A stretch of DNA of 53,925 nucleotides from Mycobacterium sp. (GCA_023264735.1 JAHFVD010000028.1:1-53925); one strand, 5' to 3'. Positions 34,748 through 43,795 are shown, counted from the first letter of the stretch. Notes: generated by a model not told the origin, from the letters alone. Program-made: numbers and translations.

Positions 34748-35270
34748 TGCCCGAGGATCGAGACGACGCGCTATTTGGTGGGCGCGGTGTGTCAGGGGAA
34801 TAGCTTGCGCCGCTGCGGTATTGGCGGGCCTTGCATCTCTTGATGCGCCGCGAGCGGTCGCCGAACCGACGGGAGATTTGAAGTCGTCTATCGACTCGGC
34901 TCGAGGTCCCTTATGTCCTGCACTGCGATCCGACCCGGTCTTGAATCAGATGGCGCAGCGCACCAATCTATCCACAGACTCCTTTATCGGATTCACCTCG
35001 CGTTCCCAGCCACTGGGCTCCCCAAACGGAGACATGATGCCGGCGCTGCGCCAATTTGGTTATCCCGCAACAAAGGTGAAGATGTTGTCCGGTTACGGAG
35101 ATCCGCGAGTCCAGTTTTACGGCGATGTCGTCGCAAAGGCGATTTACGGCGCGGTCTTGCAAGGCTACGAAGCCATCCCCGATTGTTCCTACACGGCGGT
35201 TGGCGTCGATGTGTTGACCAACCCCAGCAAGGGTTACGCGCTGGCAACGGTAATCCTCGCCGCGACATAG
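34734..35270 (+). CDS. Secreted protein of unknown function (mce satellite 2)
   Basis: Protein of 178 residues. An Arg-rich start, a hydrophobic segment (about 22-38) and AVAEP cleavage-like site show export. The mature part has two Cys (GPLCPALRSD, IPDCSYTAV), CAP/SCP-like in feel but without clear motifs: DSARGPLCPALRSDPVLNQMAQ and a final ALATVILAAT strand. I suspect a distant CAP-superfamily relation, with low certainty. ATG 34734 is chosen because it gives a signal peptide; the frame is open further upstream within the previous gene. Confidence 0.6.
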   Translation: MSAIDARGSRRRAIWWARCVRGIACAAAVLAGLASLDAPRAVAEPTGDLKSSIDSARGPLCPALRSDPVLNQMAQRTNLSTDSFIGFTSRSQPLGSPNGDMMPALRQFGYPATKVKMLSGYGDPRVQFYGDVVAKAIYGAVLQGYEAIPDCSYTAVGVDVLTNPSKGYALATVILAAT

Positions 35271-35331
35271 GAATTCGTGTGGGGTTAGAGAACCAACGAG
35301 AAGTACGTGCCGGTGGCAAGGAGGAACATCT

Positions 35332-35718
35332 ATGAGTATCCGAAAACGTGCGTTCTGCATCGTCGGGCTCGTGTTGGTCGCTGACCTGCTGCACGCTGCA
35401 CCAGCTCAAGCCAATGTGAGGAGCTACCTCGATGCGCTGCAAACAGTCGGGATACATCTAGTTGACAGCGAAGCTCTCGAGATGGGTTCGGAGGTTTGCG
35501 CACTGCAAGCCCTCGGCCGGCCCCCTGAACGGGTGCAGGATCAGGCGGTGAACAATTCGCGGTCCTATCCCGCGAATCTCACGCTTGAGCAGGCCGCCCA
35601 ACTTGTGGCCATCGCCACCGAGGAATTGTGCATCAAGCGACTGTCTCCGAAGCCCGTTGCGCCGACCAGCAACCGTCAGACGAGCCCAGGCGCCGACCCG
35701 TTGAGCGTCAGTGTCTAA
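35332..35718 (+). CDS. DUF732 secreted protein (mce satellite 3)
   Basis: Protein of 128 residues with a signal peptide ending at APAQA-N, then a DUF732-like domain: SYLDALQTVGIHL, a first Cys in SEVCALQALG and a second in TEELCIKRL, probably a disulfide. A short polar tail follows. ATG 35332 has a strong AGGAGG. Function unknown; DUF732 proteins are common mycobacterial exported proteins. Confidence 0.8.
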   Translation: MSIRKRAFCIVGLVLVADLLHAAPAQANVRSYLDALQTVGIHLVDSEALEMGSEVCALQALGRPPERVQDQAVNNSRSYPANLTLEQAAQLVAIATEELCIKRLSPKPVAPTSNRQTSPGADPLSVSV

Positions 35719-35785
35719 CGGACCACGATGGGCCAAGCGGTCGCGGCGCAATGCATATCGAGAGTTCGTCTGTGAGGAGGAACGG

Positions 35786-36295
35786 GTGAGTTCAACATAC
35801 CTATCGCTCCGAGAGCGTCGACGGCAGACGCCTTTCGCGACTCTCAAGCGGCACTCGATTCGGGCGGCCTCGCTGCCTGCGCTCCTATGGTTGCTGATGG
35901 CGACTGGTACGGGTCCGGCGAGCGCAGCGGTCGGCGATCTCGGACCACCTCCGACCGAGCCCGACATACGTCAGCTCGTCGCCGGCTTGTACAACGTCGG
36001 CCAACCACCCAACGTCGGCGTTGAAGTCCAATTCTTCGGGCCGATTACAGTGGGAACCGCAGTCCAGCACGACAATCCCAATCCTGACTCGGGCAGCAGC
36101 CCGATGTATCCGGTGAATGCGCAGATTCGGGTGACCACCACGTACCCGCCGCATTCTGAACGCGATCAGCCCTCGGTGGTGACCATTGATTACTACGGAC
36201 CGCCCCCGACAGGGGACGGCTCGTACTACTTCTATCGAGACCAAAACGGCAACTGGCAGGTGCCCACGCCCATCTGTACACGGTGCGGGGCTTAG
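35786..36295 (+). CDS. Secreted protein of unknown function (mce satellite 4)
   Basis: Protein of 169 residues. GTG 35786 follows AGGAGGA and is preferred to GTG 35711. The N-terminus has a basic start, a hydrophobic segment LPALLWLLMATGTGPASAA (a signal peptide) and a beta-rich mature part (VGVEVQFFGPITVG, AQIRVTTTYPP, PSVVTIDYYGPPPTGDGSYYFYRDQNGNWQVPTP) ending CTRCGA. No family recognised. Last gene of the plus-strand mce run; the hairpin at 36381-36400 follows. Confidence 0.65.
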   Translation: MSSTYLSLRERRRQTPFATLKRHSIRAASLPALLWLLMATGTGPASAAVGDLGPPPTEPDIRQLVAGLYNVGQPPNVGVEVQFFGPITVGTAVQHDNPNPDSGSSPMYPVNAQIRVTTTYPPHSERDQPSVVTIDYYGPPPTGDGSYYFYRDQNGNWQVPTPICTRCGA

Positions 36296-36380
36296 ACGGA
36301 ATTTGATCCGCTTCTAGACGCGAGACTATTTAGAATTCCCCGGTCGCACGCCAGGATAATTGGGACTGCAGCTGCAGCCT

Positions 36381-36400
36381 TGGTAGGGGTTCTCCTACCA
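36381..36400. terminator. Terminator between convergent genes
   Basis: TGGTAGG (36381-36387) and CCTACCA (36394-36400) form a perfect seven-pair stem with a six-base loop, between the end of the mce run and the convergent DUF732 gene. No T-run. Confidence 0.5.
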
Positions 36401-36401
36401 G

Positions 36402-36746
36402 TCAGTTGATCGTATCTGGGCAAAGACCGTATTGTGCGCCCTCAACGACGATCTGTGCGTATGGAGCGATGAACCCCCCGTCGTATCGGTTGATGTACTG
36501 ACTGCTAAATCCCCCGGTGTATTGGTTGCGGATTTGTTCGGCTGACATGCCGTTGCGCATTTCTGTGCACATGTACTTTCCCGCCGTGTCAAAGTGCTTC
36601 CATTGCGACGTCGGTGCCGGTAGAACTCCATGTGCAAGTAGATAGTCGTGGTAACCCTGTAGATCGGCATGTGCAGTTGGCGCAAGGACAATCAAACCGG
36701 CCGCGATCGTCGTTGTCACGCTAAAATGTCTGACCATTCTTGTCAT
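36402..36746 (-). CDS. DUF732 secreted protein
   Basis: Protein of about 114 residues on the minus strand: signal peptide (VTTTIAAGLIVLAPTAHA-D), then a DUF732-type fold with DYLLAHGV, Cys in KYMCTEMRNGMSAEQIRNQ, and Cys in YGLCPDTIN. ATG 36746 is used; GTG 36752 is possible. It converges on the mce run and lies next to IS3 debris, so it may have arrived with the island. Exported, function unknown. Confidence 0.75.
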   Translation of the reverse strand: MTRMVRHFSVTTTIAAGLIVLAPTAHADLQGYHDYLLAHGVLPAPTSQWKHFDTAGKYMCTEMRNGMSAEQIRNQYTGGFSSQYINRYDGGFIAPYAQIVVEGAQYGLCPDTIN

Positions 36747-36870
36747 ATCCACATTTTACTTCAGCTTAGGGCATCGGGATGGACTAAAGGAATTGAAATC
36801 GGTCGAACCTGGAACTCCCCCGTGGCAGGTACTCGGGCCTTGACCCCGGATGCTGGACACGGGATTTGGG

Positions 36871-37035
36871 TTAAGCAGCTCCTGGCAGCGTAGCGGGTGT
36901 GTGGTTGTTTTCGTAGGTCGCGGGACTTGAATAGGCGCAGCGGGAGTGCCGTCGGGTGAGGTTGTAGCGGACCAGCCAGCGGAACACTTCACGGCGACAG
37001 GTGGCCGCGTCGGGCCAGTGACTGCGGTCCTTGAG
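36871..37035 (-). pseudogene. IS3-family transposase OrfB, C-terminal fragment
   Basis: The minus strand encodes 54 residues typical of the end of an IS3-type DDE integrase: WLVRYNLTRRHSRCAYSSPATYENNH followed by TPATLPGAA and a stop. The N-terminal and catalytic parts are missing. The edge at 37035 abuts, within a few bases, the start of a second IS3 fragment in the opposite orientation. Confidence 0.7.
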
Positions 37036-37099
37036 CCTCCCCAGTTTCAGTGGACACCCGAGATAGCGGGGCGCGGGGTTCCGCTGGGAGGATGTGGGT

Positions 37100-37417
37100 A
37101 TGTCCAGGACTCGTCGGTCGTTTACGGCGGAGTTCAAGGTGGAGGCCGCTCGGCGGGTGATCGATGGCGGTCGGCCGGTTGCTGAGGTCGGCCGGGAGCT
37201 GAATCCGCATGAGAACCTGTTGCGGAAATGGGTCGCTGCAGAACGCATCCGGGACGGGGCTGCCGCCGGCGCACGCATAGTGCCGCCCGATGGGGACCTG
37301 TCGGCGGGTGAGCGGGCTGAACTGGCCCGGCTGCGCGCGGAGGTCGCCGACAAAGATCGTGATATCGCGTTCCTGAAAAAAGTATCGGCGTACTTTGCGG
37401 CACAGCAACACAGGTGA
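37100..37417 (+). CDS. IS3-family transposase OrfA
   Basis: Protein of 105 residues: helix-turn-helix (SFTAEFKVEAARRVIDGGRPVAEVGREL followed by NPHENLLRKWV) then a leucine-zipper-like helix (ELARLRAEVADKDRDIAFLKKV), the normal OrfA layout. ATG 37100 follows GGGAGG; GTG 37094 is possible. In intact IS3 elements, OrfAB is made by -1 frameshifting; here the following orfB is broken, so the element cannot move on its own. Confidence 0.8.
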   Translation: MSRTRRSFTAEFKVEAARRVIDGGRPVAEVGRELNPHENLLRKWVAAERIRDGAAAGARIVPPDGDLSAGERAELARLRAEVADKDRDIAFLKKVSAYFAAQQHR

Positions 37418-37516
37418 GTCGTTTCGAGCTCATCGCTGCGGAAGTGCGCCGACCACGATGTATCGAATCTTACACAACTGCTCGGTGTTTCACGGTCGGG
37501 TTTCTACGCGTGGGCA
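37414..37516 (+). pseudogene. IS3-family transposase OrfB, truncated start
   Basis: Starting GTG 37414 overlapping the orfA stop, the sequence gives SRFELIAAE, then after one extra base CADHDVSNLTQLLGVSRSGFYAW, a normal OrfB beginning. It breaks off at about 37516 where the Rv3000-like coding sequence resumes. Both the frameshift and the truncation inactivate it. Confidence 0.65.
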
Positions 37517-37849
37517 TTCGCGCCCCTTGATGAAGGCGTAGACGAGCAGCACGTAGAAGATCCCGAACACCACCGCGGACACACTGGCGCCGACCTGGAG
37601 GAACCGCGGGTTGGCGATCAGCAGTGGGTCCGTGCCGCCCGCATAGACGTGGTACCCGACCCTGGCCAGGAAGAAATCGGAATCCGGGTCGGGACGGGCC
37701 ACCATGTTGACGATGTCCCCGGTGAATGAGGAGCCGATGAACATAGTGAACACGACGATGAAGAACCAGTCGTAACGGCGCTCGCGCAACGGGATCGGAC
37801 TACGCACAGCGGCCGACTCGGGCGTGGTTGCGGCAGGGGAGATGGTCAT
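37490..37849 (-). pseudogene. N-terminal half of split Rv3000-like membrane gene
   Basis: From ATG 37849 the frame encodes a polar start, helix YDWFFIVVFTMFIGSSFTGDI, a loop, and helix VSAVVFGIFYVLLVYAFIKGRE. After GRE (37517) the frame runs into IS3 DNA and stops at 37490 after nine foreign codons. The matching second half lies at 23610-23850. Intact relatives I recall (Rv3000) are about 200 residues with four to five helices. The 119-residue product may still be made, but lacks half of the membrane domain. Confidence 0.75.
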
Positions 37850-38011
37850 GGCCGCTGATGCTAAGCCTCCATGGCACTCGGGAGGGCCGATTCCCGAAAT
37901 TGCAACAGTAAGGCCTTCTGTATCTATCTGGAATCAGCTCACCGCGCGCCGGGTACTCCTTCGTGTGCAACGCTTCAACAGATTCAGCAGCAACAGCGAA
38001 GGAGTTCGGCA

Positions 38012-38398
38012 ATGACAACGTCCAGAGGTAGCGCGCTCGGTGCGCTGATGGTGGCCGCGCTGGGGGCCGGTGTTCTGGGGGCCGCCGCCGTCGTGTCAAT
38101 GCCGACTGCGGCCGCCGCGCCCTGCAGTGCCAGCGGATTGGCCAGCACATCTAGCGGCGTGCTGGCTGCCGCCGGCGGATATCTGGCCACTCACCCCGGG
38201 GCTGACGATGTGCTTACCGCTGCCGCCAACCAGTCTGCCGAGGACGCGAAGGCCTCGGTGCGGTCGTATTTCATCGGGCATCCCGGTGAGTTGTTCGACC
38301 TGCAGAACATCGCAGGCCCGCTGCGGGACCTGCGCAACCAGTGCGGCGTGGCGATCTCCCCGGGCCAGCTGGCCCTGCTGTTCGAGCAGGTGTCCTAG
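38012..38398 (+). CDS. MHB-family secreted haemophore-like protein
   Basis: Protein of 128 residues: signal peptide (ALMVAALGAGVLGAAAVVS..., cleavage near AAAAP), then an all-helical domain with two Cys (PCSASGLAS and RNQCGVAI) as in the mycobacterial haem-binding (Rv0203/MHB) family. Conserved-looking stretch: AGGYLATHPGADDVLTAA and GHPGELFDLQNIAGPLRDL. The likely role is binding haem or another hydrophobic ligand outside the cell. ATG 38012 has GAAGGAG upstream; longer frames are rejected. It is convergent with the next gene. Confidence 0.8.
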   Translation: MTTSRGSALGALMVAALGAGVLGAAAVVSMPTAAAAPCSASGLASTSSGVLAAAGGYLATHPGADDVLTAAANQSAEDAKASVRSYFIGHPGELFDLQNIAGPLRDLRNQCGVAISPGQLALLFEQVS

Positions 38399-38400
38399 AA

Positions 38401-39849
38401 CTACGGCGCGAGTGACGGTAGCGGCAGCCCGAATTCACGCTTCAGCACGGTGCGCGCGGCGTAATAGCCCGACATCCCGTGCACACCGGTTCCTGGCGGG
38501 GTCGCCGACGAGCACAGATACGCCTTGGGGATCGGCGTGGTCCACGGATTCCAGCGCAGGGTGGGGCCGACCATCGCGGCGAACAGCGTTGCGCCGCCGA
38601 CGATGATGTCCCCGCCGACGTAATTGGTGTTGTACTGCGACATCTGCGCTGCGGTCACGCACCGCGACGCCAGCACCAGATCCCGGAACCCGGGCGCGGC
38701 CCTCTCGAACAGGCCGGTGATGGTTTCGGTCAGATCTTCGGTCGAGTGGGCGGGGACATGCGCATAAGTCCACAGCGGCCGCCGCCCCGCGGAGTCGATG
38801 CGCGACGGATCGGACAGGTGCGGAAGCGCGGCCAACGTCATCGGCCAGTCGGCGTGCCGCCCTGAGGCGATCTCCTTCTCGGCGTACGCCATCTGCGCTC
38901 TGGTGCCACCCATGTGCACGGTGGGTGAGGTCGCCACCCGCTGGTCGCGCCACGGAATCTCACCGGAGAGCACGAAGTCCACCTTGCACACACCCGGTCC
39001 ATACCGGTAGCGCCGCAACGATTTCGCGTAGCTGTCCGGCACTGCCGAACCGTAGATGTCAAGAAGTGTGGTCGGTGCGGTGTCGTAGATCGCCACGCCG
39101 GGGGGAGGGGAGGTCACCGGTTCGCCGACGACCAACTCACCACCGTGAGCTTGCAGATCGGCAAGCATCGCATCGACGATGGCCTGGCTGCCGCCGATCG
39201 GCACCGGCCAGCCGACGCTGTGCGCCAGCGTGCCGAGCATGGTGCCTGCGCCGCTGTTGACCGGCGACGGCATCGTCGAAATCGCATGTGCGCCAACGCC
39301 GGTGAAGAGCGCGCGGGCGTCGTCGCCGCGCAGCACACTCCACGCCGGGCTGCCCTGGGCCAGCACCCGAAGCCCCGCGCGCACCGTGGTGGGCAGATCG
39401 GGCGGCAGTGAACGTTTGTCGCCGAGGAAGAAGCCCACGACGCCGTCGGGATGCTCGGCGAGCGGACCGAACAGCCGGCGCCAGGAGCTCCCGTCGTCCA
39501 GCTCGGCGCAGGTGCGCTCCAACGAGTGGTAGGCGACCGCGGCGGGCCGGTTCGGCAGCGGGTTGGCGTAGGAGATCTCCGGGACCGCAAGCTGCACGCC
39601 GCGCGCCGCGAGGTCGTATTCGGCGAAGAACGGCGAGGCCAGCGCCAGCGGGTGGACCGCGGAGCAGACGTCGTGGCGGATGCCGGGGAACTCCGGGTCG
39701 GTCGCGGTACGGGCGCCGCCGCCGAACGTCGGCTGGCCCTCCACCACACGCACCTTCAAACCCGCTCGGGCGCAGATGACGGCAGCCGCCAACCCGTTGG
39801 GACCACTGCCGACGACGGTCACGTCCACCCGGTAAGTAGACCGCACCAC
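38401..39849 (-). CDS. FAD-dependent CrtI-like oxidoreductase (Rv2997-like)
   Basis: Flavoprotein of about 482 residues. The dinucleotide site VVGSGPNGLAAAVICARAG is at the N-terminus, and the C-terminal FAD signature is GVHGMSGYYAARTVL. Phytoene-desaturase/NAD(P)-FAD oxidoreductase family, ortholog by position of Rv2997. The substrate is unknown; a lipid or polyprenoid is possible, and no other carotenoid genes are nearby. GTG 39849 or 39846 is preferred to a TTG at 39876, placing the start just before the Rossmann strand. It is divergent from serA, about 45 bases apart. Confidence 0.85.
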   Translation of the reverse strand: MVRSTYRVDVTVVGSGPNGLAAAVICARAGLKVRVVEGQPTFGGGARTATDPEFPGIRHDVCSAVHPLALASPFFAEYDLAARGVQLAVPEISYANPLPNRPAAVAYHSLERTCAELDDGSSWRRLFGPLAEHPDGVVGFFLGDKRSLPPDLPTTVRAGLRVLAQGSPAWSVLRGDDARALFTGVGAHAISTMPSPVNSGAGTMLGTLAHSVGWPVPIGGSQAIVDAMLADLQAHGGELVVGEPVTSPPPGVAIYDTAPTTLLDIYGSAVPDSYAKSLRRYRYGPGVCKVDFVLSGEIPWRDQRVATSPTVHMGGTRAQMAYAEKEIASGRHADWPMTLAALPHLSDPSRIDSAGRRPLWTYAHVPAHSTEDLTETITGLFERAAPGFRDLVLASRCVTAAQMSQYNTNYVGGDIIVGGATLFAAMVGPTLRWNPWTTPIPKAYLCSSATPPGTGVHGMSGYYAARTVLKREFGLPLPSLAP

Positions 39850-39880
39850 GGCCGCTGATCGTGGAGCGGGCGACAACCAC

Positions 39881-39886
39881 TAGGCT
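39881..39886 (+). promoter_or_regulatory. -10 element for serA (leaderless)
   Basis: TAGGCT ends seven bases before GTG 39894, with no ribosome site between. This is the usual arrangement of mycobacterial leaderless transcripts. Confidence 0.55.
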
Positions 39887-39893
39887 GACCGGC

Positions 39894-41480
39894 GTGAATC
39901 TGCCCGTTGTAGTGATCGCAGACAAGCTTGCCGAGTCGACCGTCGCCGCCCTGGGCGACCAGGTGGAAATCCGCTGGGTCGATGGCCCGGACCGGCCGAA
40001 ACTGCTGGCCGCGGTGGTGGACGCCGACGCGCTGCTGGTGCGCTCGGCCACCACCGTGGACGCCGAGGTCATCGCCGCCGCGCCCAAGCTAAAGATCGTC
40101 GCCCGCGCCGGCGTCGGCCTGGACAACGTCGACGTCGACGCCGCCACCACGGCAGGCGTGCTCGTCGTCAACGCGCCGACGTCGAACATCCACAGCGCCG
40201 CCGAGCATGCGCTGGCGCTGATGCTCTCGGCCGCGCGGCAGATCCCCGCCGCCGACGCCACGCTGCGCGAGCACTCCTGGAAGCGCTCGTCGTTCTCGGG
40301 CACCGAGATCTTCGGCAAGACCGTCGGCGTGGTCGGCCTGGGTCGCATCGGGCAGCTCGTCGCTCAGCGGCTCGCCGCCTTCGGCACGCACGTCATCGCC
40401 TACGACCCTTATGTGTCGGCGGCGCGCGCCGCCCAGCTGGGCATCGAGCTCTTGTCGCTCGACGATCTGCTGGCCCGGGCGGACTTCATCTCCGTGCACC
40501 TGCCCAAGACCCCGGAGACTGCCGGCCTGATCGGCAAGGAAGCACTGGCCAAGACCAAGCCCGGCGTGATCATCGTCAACGCGGCCCGCGGTGGCCTGAT
40601 CGATGAGCAGGCCCTGGCCGACGCGATCACCAGCGGCCACGTGCGCGGCGCCGGACTCGACGTGTTCAGCACCGAACCCTGCACCGACAGCCCGCTGTTC
40701 GAGCTGCCGCAGGTCGTCGTCACCCCGCACCTCGGTGCCTCCACCGAAGAGGCTCAGGACCGGGCGGGCACCGACGTCGCGGCCAGTGTGAAGCTCGCGC
40801 TGGCCGGCGAGTTCGTGCCCGACGCGGTCAACGTCGGCGCCGGTGCGGTCAGCGAAGAGGTGGCGCCGTGGCTGGACCTGGCCCGCAAGCTGGGTCTGCT
40901 CGCCGGTGTGCTGTCCACCGGGGCCGCCTCGAGCCTGTCGGTGCGCGTCTCCGGTGAGCTGGCGTCCGAAGATGTTGAGGTGCTGAAGCTTTCGGCGCTC
41001 CGCGGCTTCTTCTCGACGGTGACCGATCAGCAGGTGACGTTCGTCAATGCGCCCAACCTGGCCGCCGAACGCGGTCTGACGAGCGAGCTGAGCACCGCAA
41101 CCGAGAGCCCCAACCACCGCAGCCTCGTCGATGTGCGCGTGGTCGGACCCGACGGTGCGGCGACCAATGTGTCCGGGACGCTGTCCGGACCGCAGCAGGT
41201 CCAGAAGATCGTCCAGATCAACGGCCGCAGCTTCGATCTGCGGGCCGAGGGAGTGAACCTGGTTCTGCACTACTCCGATCAGCCCGGTGCGCTCGGCAAG
41301 ATCGGCACCCTGCTGGGCAATGCGGGCGTGAACATCCTGGCGGCTCAGCTGAGCCAGGACACCACCGGCCGGGCCGCGACCGTGATGCTGCGGTTGGACC
41401 GCGAGGTGGCCGACGACATCCGGTCGGCCATCGGTGACGCGGTTGGTGCGACGACTCTGGAAGTGGTGGACCTGTCATGA
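39894..41480 (+). CDS. serA: D-3-phosphoglycerate dehydrogenase
   Basis: Enzyme of 528 residues, the same length as M. tuberculosis SerA1, committing 3-phosphoglycerate to serine synthesis. NAD site [13 protein letters not shown] (about 145-157), substrate/catalytic segments [10 protein letters not shown] and TPHLGAST (His), then an intervening ASB domain (about 315-450) and a C-terminal ACT domain ([23 protein letters not shown]) that binds serine for feedback control. GTG 39894 is fixed by the leaderless -10. The last four bases overlap leuB (ATGA), coupling serine and leucine genes. Confidence 0.97.
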   Translation: MNLPVVVIADKLAESTVAALGDQVEIRWVDGPDRPKLLAAVVDADALLVRSATTVDAEVIAAAPKLKIVARAGVGLDNVDVDAATTAGVLVVNAPTSNIHSAAEHALALMLSAARQIPAADATLREHSWKRSSFSGTEIFGKTVGVVGLGRIGQLVAQRLAAFGTHVIAYDPYVSAARAAQLGIELLSLDDLLARADFISVHLPKTPETAGLIGKEALAKTKPGVIIVNAARGGLIDEQALADAITSGHVRGAGLDVFSTEPCTDSPLFELPQVVVTPHLGASTEEAQDRAGTDVAASVKLALAGEFVPDAVNVGAGAVSEEVAPWLDLARKLGLLAGVLSTGAASSLSVRVSGELASEDVEVLKLSALRGFFSTVTDQQVTFVNAPNLAAERGLTSELSTATESPNHRSLVDVRVVGPDGAATNVSGTLSGPQQVQKIVQINGRSFDLRAEGVNLVLHYSDQPGALGKIGTLLGNAGVNILAAQLSQDTTGRAATVMLRLDREVADDIRSAIGDAVGATTLEVVDLS

Positions 41481-42487
41481 AATTGGCGGTAATCGCGGGC
41501 GACGGCATCGGCCCGGAGGTCATCGACGAAGCGCTGCAGGTGCTCGACGTGGTGCTGCCCGGTGTGGACAAGACCGAATACGACCTCGGTGCGCGTCGCT
41601 ACCACGCGACCGGTGAGCTGCTCACCGCCGAGACCATCGACGAACTCAAGGGCTACGACGCGATCCTGCTCGGCGCGATCGGCGATCCCTCGGTGCCCAG
41701 CGGCGTGCTCGAGCGCGGCCTGCTGCTCAAACTCCGCTTCGCACTGGACCATCACGTCAACCTGCGGCCGGGCCGGCTGTACCCCGGTGTCAGCAGCCCG
41801 TTGTCCGGCGTGACGAATATCGACTTCGTCGTGGTGCGTGAAGGCACCGAAGGCCCCTACACAGGTAACGGCGGCGCCCTGCGCGTCGGCACACCGCACG
41901 AGGTGGCCACCGAGGTCAGTGTGAACACCGCGTTCGGCGTGGAGCGGGTGGTGCGCGACGCGTTCGCCCGCGCGCAGGCCCGGCGCAAGCACCTGACGCT
42001 GGTGCACAAGACCAACGTGCTGACGTTCGCGGGCAGCCTGTGGTCGCGGGTAGTCGATGAGGTCGGCGCCGAATACCCGGACGTCGAAGTCGCGTATCAG
42101 CACATCGACGCGGCCACCATCCACATGGTCACCGACCCCGGCCGGTTCGACGTCATCGTCACCGACAACCTCTTCGGCGATATCATCACCGACCTGGCCG
42201 CGGCGGTCTGCGGCGGGATCGGACTGGCCGCCAGCGGCAATATCGATGCCACCCGGACCAATCCGTCGATGTTCGAACCCGTGCACGGCAGCGCGCCCGA
42301 TATCGCGGGCCAGGGCATTGCCGACCCGACCGCGGCGGTGATGTCGGTGGCCCTGCTGCTGCGTCACATCGGCGAGGAGGCCGCGGCCGCCCGCGTCGAC
42401 AAGGCCGTCGGTGAGCATCTGGCCAGCCGCGGTGACGCGACGTACTCGACCCGTGAGGTCGGCGACCGGATCCGCGCGGCGCTTTAG
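41477..42487 (+). CDS. leuB: 3-isopropylmalate dehydrogenase
   Basis: Enzyme of 336 residues that oxidises and decarboxylates 3-isopropylmalate in leucine synthesis. Family blocks: [11 protein letters not shown] at the start, substrate-binding Arg residues in [34 protein letters not shown], metal-binding Asp in [14 protein letters not shown] and the NAD region [21 protein letters not shown] 41477 overlaps the serA stop. Convergent with the MFS gene, whose stop overlaps the leuB stop by four bases. Confidence 0.96.
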   Translation: MKLAVIAGDGIGPEVIDEALQVLDVVLPGVDKTEYDLGARRYHATGELLTAETIDELKGYDAILLGAIGDPSVPSGVLERGLLLKLRFALDHHVNLRPGRLYPGVSSPLSGVTNIDFVVVREGTEGPYTGNGGALRVGTPHEVATEVSVNTAFGVERVVRDAFARAQARRKHLTLVHKTNVLTFAGSLWSRVVDEVGAEYPDVEVAYQHIDAATIHMVTDPGRFDVIVTDNLFGDIITDLAAAVCGGIGLAASGNIDATRTNPSMFEPVHGSAPDIAGQGIADPTAAVMSVALLLRHIGEEAAAARVDKAVGEHLASRGDATYSTREVGDRIRAAL

Positions 42488-43671
42488 TCCTTGACGGGCT
42501 GATCCGTCGGTACCAAAGGCAGTGCCACCACCGGGAACAGCGCGCACACCGCGAACGCGATCGGGTAGCCCACCACGCCGATCAAGGCGCCGAACAACGG
42601 CGGGGCGACCCCGCATGCCAACAGTTGGCTGGTGTTCTGCGCGCCCAGCGCGCGCCCGCTCCAGAACGGCCCGGCGATCTCGGCGATCGCGGTGAACGCC
42701 AACCCGTTGTCGACGACGGTGATCACCGATGCCACCACCATCACCGCGATGCTCAGCGGGGAGTGCAGTGCATCGGTCAGCGCCAGCGCCAGCATGGACA
42801 CCGCCGCGGCGGCCGCGATCATCCGGATCGGGCGCAGCCGCAAACCCATCGCATCCGACCAGTGTCCGGCGGCGATCCGGCCCAGCGCGCCCAGCACCTG
42901 AGCGATCATCACGAGCACGCCCGCGGATTCCGCCGACCAGCCACGGTCGGCGATCAACCACACCAGGGTGAACGTCCACACCACGCACTGCGGCACGACC
43001 AGCAGCACCGACACTGCGTGGATGCGCCACAGCAGAGCCGATCCCCGGTAGGGATTGGCCAGATGCTCGGCGGGTGCCTCGGCGCGCGGCGGACGCGGCG
43101 GATCAGCCACGGCGACAGCGCACACCAGTGCTGCGACACCGCAGATGACGGCCGGGAACAACAGGGCCAGACCGACCCCATACGTCTGGGCCAGGCGGGG
43201 AACAACCAACGCGCCGACCGCGACACCCAACGGCTGGGCGGTCTGACGGATGCCCATCACCAGCCCGCGCTGGTGTGGCGGGAACCACCCGACCACCAGC
43301 CGCCCGCTGGCCGAATTGCTGCTGGCCGCTGCCATTCCGCCTAGGAACAGGAAAAGTCCGACGAGGAACAGCGAGTGCGAAGACGACGCTGCCAGCGCCG
43401 CAGCGGTGGTCAACGCGGAGCCGACCGACAACACGAAGCGTTCGCCGACCCGGTCCACCACGTAACCCCACAGGAGCAGGGTGAACACCATGCCGAAGCT
43501 CGGCATCGCCGACACCAGGCCGGCCTTGGCCAGGTCGAGGCCCATCGTGGTGTGCAGGGTGGGAATGAGAAAGGCCGCACCGTTGATGAAGACGTTGGCG
43601 GACAACGTCGCAAACAAGGCGATCGCGAGCATCATCCAGCGCCGCACGGTGCTAATCGTGTCGACGGCCAT
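42484..43671 (-). CDS. MFS transporter (Rv2994-like)
   Basis: Major facilitator protein of 395 residues, about 12 helices, with the loop motif [13 protein letters not shown] and its second-half equivalent [13 protein letters not shown]. Ortholog by position of Rv2994, annotated as an efflux-type transporter; the substrate is unknown. ATG 43671 gives a normal start just before helix 1; a longer form from 43701 is possible. It is divergent from the FAH-family gene across an intergenic region with a long imperfect inverted repeat. Confidence 0.85.
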   Translation of the reverse strand: MAVDTISTVRRWMMLAIALFATLSANVFINGAAFLIPTLHTTMGLDLAKAGLVSAMPSFGMVFTLLLWGYVVDRVGERFVLSVGSALTTAAALAASSSHSLFLVGLFLFLGGMAAASSNSASGRLVVGWFPPHQRGLVMGIRQTAQPLGVAVGALVVPRLAQTYGVGLALLFPAVICGVAALVCAVAVADPPRPPRAEAPAEHLANPYRGSALLWRIHAVSVLLVVPQCVVWTFTLVWLIADRGWSAESAGVLVMIAQVLGALGRIAAGHWSDAMGLRLRPIRMIAAAAAVSMLALALTDALHSPLSIAVMVVASVITVVDNGLAFTAIAEIAGPFWSGRALGAQNTSQLLACGVAPPLFGALIGVVGYPIAFAVCALFPVVALPLVPTDQPVKD

Positions 43672-43736
43672 GTGGCCATAATTCCACGCCTGATCCCACA
43701 ATGCTGAATCTGTATCTCACTATATGAGAGAACGCA

Positions 43737-43795
43737 TTGAGTGAGCGACCACGCAGAGAAAGTACGAGTAGAGCCAAGCGTGGGTCCTCACTCAA
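43737..43795. repeat. Imperfect 18-bp inverted repeat
   Basis: Arms 43737-43754 and 43778-43795 match as reverse complements at 15 of 18 positions (ends TTGAGTGA / TCACTCAA perfect), separated by 23 bases. It lies between divergent starts, so it could be two operator half-sites bound by one regulator or an RNA hairpin in the 5' region of the MFS transcript. Confidence 0.5.

Larger units (their letters stand above)
23851..37516. mobile_element. 13.7-kb island carrying a mce operon
   Basis: The block between the two halves of the Rv3000-like gene contains an orphan tnsA-like gene at one edge, the yrbE-mce operon with satellite secreted proteins, and IS3 fragments at the other edge. The edges are set by the points where the host reading frame resumes (...GGATCCA at 23850 and TTCGCG from 37517). 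At most CA is shared at both ends, so there is no clear target duplication. The interior looks more AT-rich than its flanks by eye. Insertion followed by rearrangement is inferred. Confidence 0.65.

Noticed and set aside
23851..37516. Active Tn7-like transposon
   Set aside because: Only a TnsA-like gene is present, without TnsB/TnsC/TniQ, recognisable end repeats or target duplication.
41345..43030. 561-codon minus-strand frame over serA/leuB and the MFS gene
   Set aside because: Shadow frame overlapping well-supported genes on both strands.
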